This document shows positions 21,999 to 24,551 of a stretch of 24,551 nt of DNA, in pieces. Within the stretch, counting starts at the first letter, position 1. Each line of letters begins with the position of its first letter. The stretch spans positions 1-24,551 of the forward strand of contig SKOZ01000087.1 in the NCBI GenBank assembly GCA_007119795.1, written 5' to 3'. Below the pieces are notes generated by a model. That model saw only the letters and a program-made list of their open reading frames with translations, ran no database searches and had not been told where the DNA came from. The DNA comes from Planctomycetales bacterium. Its GTDB lineage: Bacteria > Planctomycetota > Planctomycetia > Pirellulales > Thermoguttaceae. The translations under genes were made by a program, and so were the position numbers.

Positions 21999-24373
21999 GC
22001 GTGCTCGACCGCAAGTTGCGCCGCGAGCTTCTCGCCTCGAGCCTCCTTCTCACGGCGATCGCGGGGATCATCGCCGTAGGGGTGGCGTGCCTGGTCACCA
22101 TGGGCACCGCCTACCGCAACCTCGGCGAGGCGAAGACGCGCTACTACGCCCAGTGCCGCATGGCCGACTTCTCGATCGAACTGAAGAAGGCCCCCCTGGC
22201 CGATCTCGAGGCCCTCGCGGCGCTACCCGGCGTAGCCGAGATCCGCCCCCGCATCCAATCGTACGCCACCCTCTCCGTCGAGGATCGCATCCGGCCGGTG
22301 AACGTCCAGGCGCTCTCCCTGCCCGACACGCGGCAGCCGGTGATCAACGACATCGTCCTCCGCCAGGGGGGCTATTTCACCGACCGCCGCCGCAACGAGA
22401 CGATCGTCAACGACGCCTTCGCCCGCCACCACGGTATCCGCCCCGGCGATTGGATCCGGGTGATCCTCAACAACCGCCGCGAGGAGCTCTTCGTGGTGGG
22501 CACGGCCATCAGCAGCGAGTTCATCTATCTGATCGGCCCGGGGGCCATATTTCCGGATCCCGACCAGTTCGGCGTGCTCTACGTCAAGCAGAGCTACGCC
22601 GAAGATGTCATGGACTTCGAAGGCGCCACGAACCAAGTCCTGGGACTTCTGGCGCCTGGTGCCCAAGTGCGGCTCGGGGCCTTGCTCATCGACGCCGAGC
22701 GGCTGCTGGCGCCCTACGGTGTCTTTTCCACCACACCCCGCGCCGATCAGCCCTCCCACTTCTTCGTCAGCCAGGAGATCGACCAGCTCGCCGCCTTCGC
22801 CCTCTTTCTGCCGATGATCTTCCTCGCCGTGGCTGCGATGGTCCTCAATGTCCTTCTCGTCCGGATGGTCGAGCAGCAGCGGGTGGTCGTGGGGACACTC
22901 AAGGCCCTCGGCTACCTCGACCGCGAGGTCTTCACTCATTTCCTCAAGTTCGGGTTTTCCGTGGGCATGGTCGGCGGGTTGGCCGGCAGCCTGCTCGGCC
23001 AGCTTCTGGCCGAAGGGCTCACGGAGATCTACCGGTGGTACTTCGAGTTCCCCGAGCTCGTCAACCGCTTCTATCCCTCGGTGCACATGGCGGGCATGGC
23101 CATCAGCCTGGCGTGCGCCCTGGTGGGAAGCATCCGGGGGACGAAGGCCGTGCTCCGCCTGAAGCCCGCCCAAGCCATGCGGCCCAAAGCACCTCCCCGC
23201 GGCGGCGGCGTCTGGCTCGAACGGTTCACCTGGCTCTGGCAGCGCCTCTCCAGCCGTTGGCGGATGGTCGTCCGCAGCCTCTTCCGGGCGCGGCTGCGGA
23301 CGACGGCCGGCGTGTTCGCTGCAACGATGGGGGCGGCGATCCTCTTCACGGGACTGATGTTCGTCGATTGTACGTACTACTTCGTCGAGTTCCAGTTCCA
23401 GTGGATCAACCGCAGCGACGTCGACCTGACGCTCAGCGACTTTCGCGGCCGCGAGGCCCTCGACGAGGCTGCCGGTCTCCCTGGCGTGGACCGTGCCGAG
23501 CCGCTGCTCAACGTCGCCTGCACCTTCCGCAACGGCCACCGAGAGCGGAAGGGGGCCGTCACCGGTCTGGCGCCGGGTGCCCTCCTCACCGTGCCGCGCG
23601 ACGACCGCGCACGCCCCATCCGGCTGCCCGCCACGGGTCTGGCCATGGACCGCGCGCTGGCCGACATTCTGGAAATCTCGGCGGGCGAGGAGGTCGTTCT
23701 CGAGCCGGTCCGAGGCGACCGCCGCCCCCGCACCGTCCCGGTGACAGCAATCGTCGACAGCTTCGTCGGCACCTCGGTCTATGCCGACATCGATTACTTG
23801 AGCCGCCTCGTCGACGAGGAATATGCCCTCGACGGCCTGCAGCTCGCCCTCGACGGTGACCCGCGGAACGAGGCGGCCCTCTTCCGCGCACTGGCGGAGA
23901 TGCCCGCCCTCGAGGCCGTCCACGCCCGCGATGAGATGATCCGCGCCGTCGAGGAGACGCTGGTCCAAAACATCAACGGGTTCCTCGGCTTTATCGTCGG
24001 TTTTGCGGGGGTGATCCTCTTCGGGAGCATCCTCAATTCGTCGCTGATCAGCCTCGCCGAACGGCAACGGGAGCTGGCCACGCTCCGCGTCCTCGGCTAC
24101 GGGCCGTGGCAAGTGGGGGGGCTTCTCCTGCGGGAGAGCCTCCTCGTGACGCTGTTGGGCACGGTGCTGGGTCTGCCGGTAGGATACGGGCTCACCTGGC
24201 TGACCGCCTGGTTCGTCTCCACGGAGATGTTCCGCTTTCCGGTGGTTCTCAGCGTGGAGGCGGTCGCCGGGACCTTTGTGGCCGCGTTGGCTTTCGCGCT
24301 GGCGACTCACCTCATCGTGCAGCGGAGCGTCCACAAACTGGACTGGCTGGAGGCGATGAAGGCGAATGAGTGA
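21995..24373 (+). CDS. ABC transporter permease, tandem FtsX/MacB type
   Basis: 792 residues. The GTG start overlaps the ATPase stop and has GGAGGAG 8 bases upstream, so the two are translationally coupled. Layout: TM about 12-36; periplasmic MacB-like domain about 40-255 (LPGVAEIRPRIQSY, NDAFARHHGIRPGDWIRV, VVGTAISSEF); first FtsX block with TMs near 264-288, 314-339 and 363-382 (VVVGTLKALGYLDREV coupling helix); TM about 436-464; second periplasmic region about 465-655; second FtsX block with TMs near 659-687, 710-741 and 749-776 (RQRELATLRVLGYGP coupling helix). About eight TMs and two FtsX blocks make this the long fused form, not the four-TM MacB/LolC form. The substrate is unknown. Confidence 0.93.
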   Translation: MSVLDRKLRRELLASSLLLTAIAGIIAVGVACLVTMGTAYRNLGEAKTRYYAQCRMADFSIELKKAPLADLEALAALPGVAEIRPRIQSYATLSVEDRIRPVNVQALSLPDTRQPVINDIVLRQGGYFTDRRRNETIVNDAFARHHGIRPGDWIRVILNNRREELFVVGTAISSEFIYLIGPGAIFPDPDQFGVLYVKQSYAEDVMDFEGATNQVLGLLAPGAQVRLGALLIDAERLLAPYGVFSTTPRADQPSHFFVSQEIDQLAAFALFLPMIFLAVAAMVLNVLLVRMVEQQRVVVGTLKALGYLDREVFTHFLKFGFSVGMVGGLAGSLLGQLLAEGLTEIYRWYFEFPELVNRFYPSVHMAGMAISLACALVGSIRGTKAVLRLKPAQAMRPKAPPRGGGVWLERFTWLWQRLSSRWRMVVRSLFRARLRTTAGVFAATMGAAILFTGLMFVDCTYYFVEFQFQWINRSDVDLTLSDFRGREALDEAAGLPGVDRAEPLLNVACTFRNGHRERKGAVTGLAPGALLTVPRDDRARPIRLPATGLAMDRALADILEISAGEEVVLEPVRGDRRPRTVPVTAIVDSFVGTSVYADIDYLSRLVDEEYALDGLQLALDGDPRNEAALFRALAEMPALEAVHARDEMIRAVEETLVQNINGFLGFIVGFAGVILFGSILNSSLISLAERQRELATLRVLGYGPWQVGGLLLRESLLVTLLGTVLGLPVGYGLTWLTAWFVSTEMFRFPVVLSVEAVAGTFVAALAFALATHLIVQRSVHKLDWLEAMKANE

Positions 24374-24393
24374 GTGGTGCGCGGTGAGCATCT

Positions 24394-24414
24394 CCCTCTC
24401 CCTCTGGGAGAGGG
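24394..24414. repeat. REP-like perfect hairpin
   Basis: CCCTCTCCC (24394-24402), loop TCT, GGGAGAGGG (24406-24414): a perfect 9-bp stem, followed by a GGGGTGAGGGG tail. Sequences of this kind recur as interspersed palindromes in many bacterial genomes. It lies 21 bases after the permease stop. Whether it is repeated in this genome cannot be seen within one window; there is no second copy here. Confidence 0.6.
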
Positions 24415-24438
24415 TCGGGGTGAGGGGCGGTGTGGTTG

Positions 24439-24465
24439 GGTGGGTCGAGCGAAGCGCGCCCCACC
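24439..24465. repeat. Second REP-like hairpin
   Basis: GGTGGG (24439-24444) pairs with CCCACC (24460-24465). Inside, CG and GC steps pair around a GAA loop (24451-24453), with two mismatches. The core GGTCGAGCGAAGCGCG resembles an interspersed palindrome known from many GC-rich genomes. It lies 24 bases after the first hairpin and 58 bases before the next start codon. Lack of a T-run argues against a simple terminator. Confidence 0.55.
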
Positions 24466-24523
24466 GTGGAAACGGCGTAGCCGAGACCGAGCTTCGGCAC
24501 CAGGACAAGGGGATCGAGCGACC

Positions 24524-24551
24524 ATGAAGACGAAAGCCTTGCTCATCGTAG
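24524..24551 (+). CDS. Start of a further gene, cut by the window end
   Basis: ATG at 24524 opens MKTKALLIV, a basic start leading into hydrophobic residues, as in a signal peptide or membrane anchor. Only nine codons are visible. A gene in this place after a MacB/FtsX-type pair could encode the periplasmic adaptor of the transporter, but that is inference from gene order alone. An AAGGGGA lies about 13-19 bases upstream, rather far for a Shine-Dalgarno. Confidence 0.45.

Noticed and set aside
22223..24508. A minus-strand open frame of about 760 codons opposite the ABC permease
   Set aside because: Antisense shadow; the opposite strand has the FtsX blocks and translational coupling to the ATPase.
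1..24551. tRNA, rRNA, transposase, integrase, toxin-antitoxin or defence genes
   Set aside because: None was found: no cloverleaf-like segment, no DDE or tyrosine-recombinase motifs, and no paired small genes of known toxin type.

Overview
The window is high-GC bacterial DNA that most resembles a planctomycete, probably a Pirellulales-type lineage. The evidence is a DUF1207-family exported protein, a Gly/Met-rich exported protein with a secretin/STN-like N-terminal domain, several exported proteins with no assignable function, a zinc-ribbon/single-TM/extracytoplasmic protein, many genes with weak or absent Shine-Dalgarno sequences, and wide GC-rich gaps. The genus cannot be named from the sequence alone. 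I see no rRNA, tRNA, CRISPR array, transposase or integrase.

Layout. 3-2312 (+): 3' part of a large Gly/Met-rich, TPR-like exported protein, cut by the window edge. 2543-5854 (-): housekeeping genes in the order purA, uppS, cdsA (AMP synthesis, undecaprenyl carrier lipid, CDP-diacylglycerol). 6228-7756 (+): a small exported aromatic protein and a NifS/IscS-type cysteine desulfurase. 8112-9320 (+): DUF1207 protein. 9353-11754 (-): a probable operon of an exported RbsD/FucU-like protein, a 41-codon ORF, a four-cysteine zinc-ribbon-like protein and an exported 5'-nucleotidase-like metallophosphoesterase. 12029-13549 (-): an exported protein with internally duplicated Ig-like modules. 13819-14646 (+): a PEGA-domain lipoprotein. 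14662-18129 (-): a large exported alpha/beta-hydrolase-fold protein followed by an NAD-type isocitrate dehydrogenase homologue. 18571-20795 (+): a two-TM small protein, a zinc-ribbon/TM protein and a SirB1/transglutaminase-like protein. 21252-24373 (+): a MacB/LolD-type ABC ATPase translationally coupled to an FtsX-type permease. Two hairpin repeats and the first codons of another gene end the window.

How the genes work together. The clear units are the envelope-precursor pair uppS-cdsA behind purA, and the ABC ATPase/permease pair, whose truncated downstream gene could be its periplasmic partner. Most of the rest is cell-envelope or exported material. I found no defence, secondary-metabolite or mobile system.

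The most interesting items are: a large exported hydrolase-fold protein that appears to have lost both its nucleophile Ser and its catalytic His; an RbsD/FucU-fold protein with an export signal, in one operon with an exported nucleotidase-like enzyme; a 41-codon ORF with a strong Shine-Dalgarno inside that operon; a pair of back-to-back sigma70-like promoters; and two adjacent hairpin repeats after the ABC permease.
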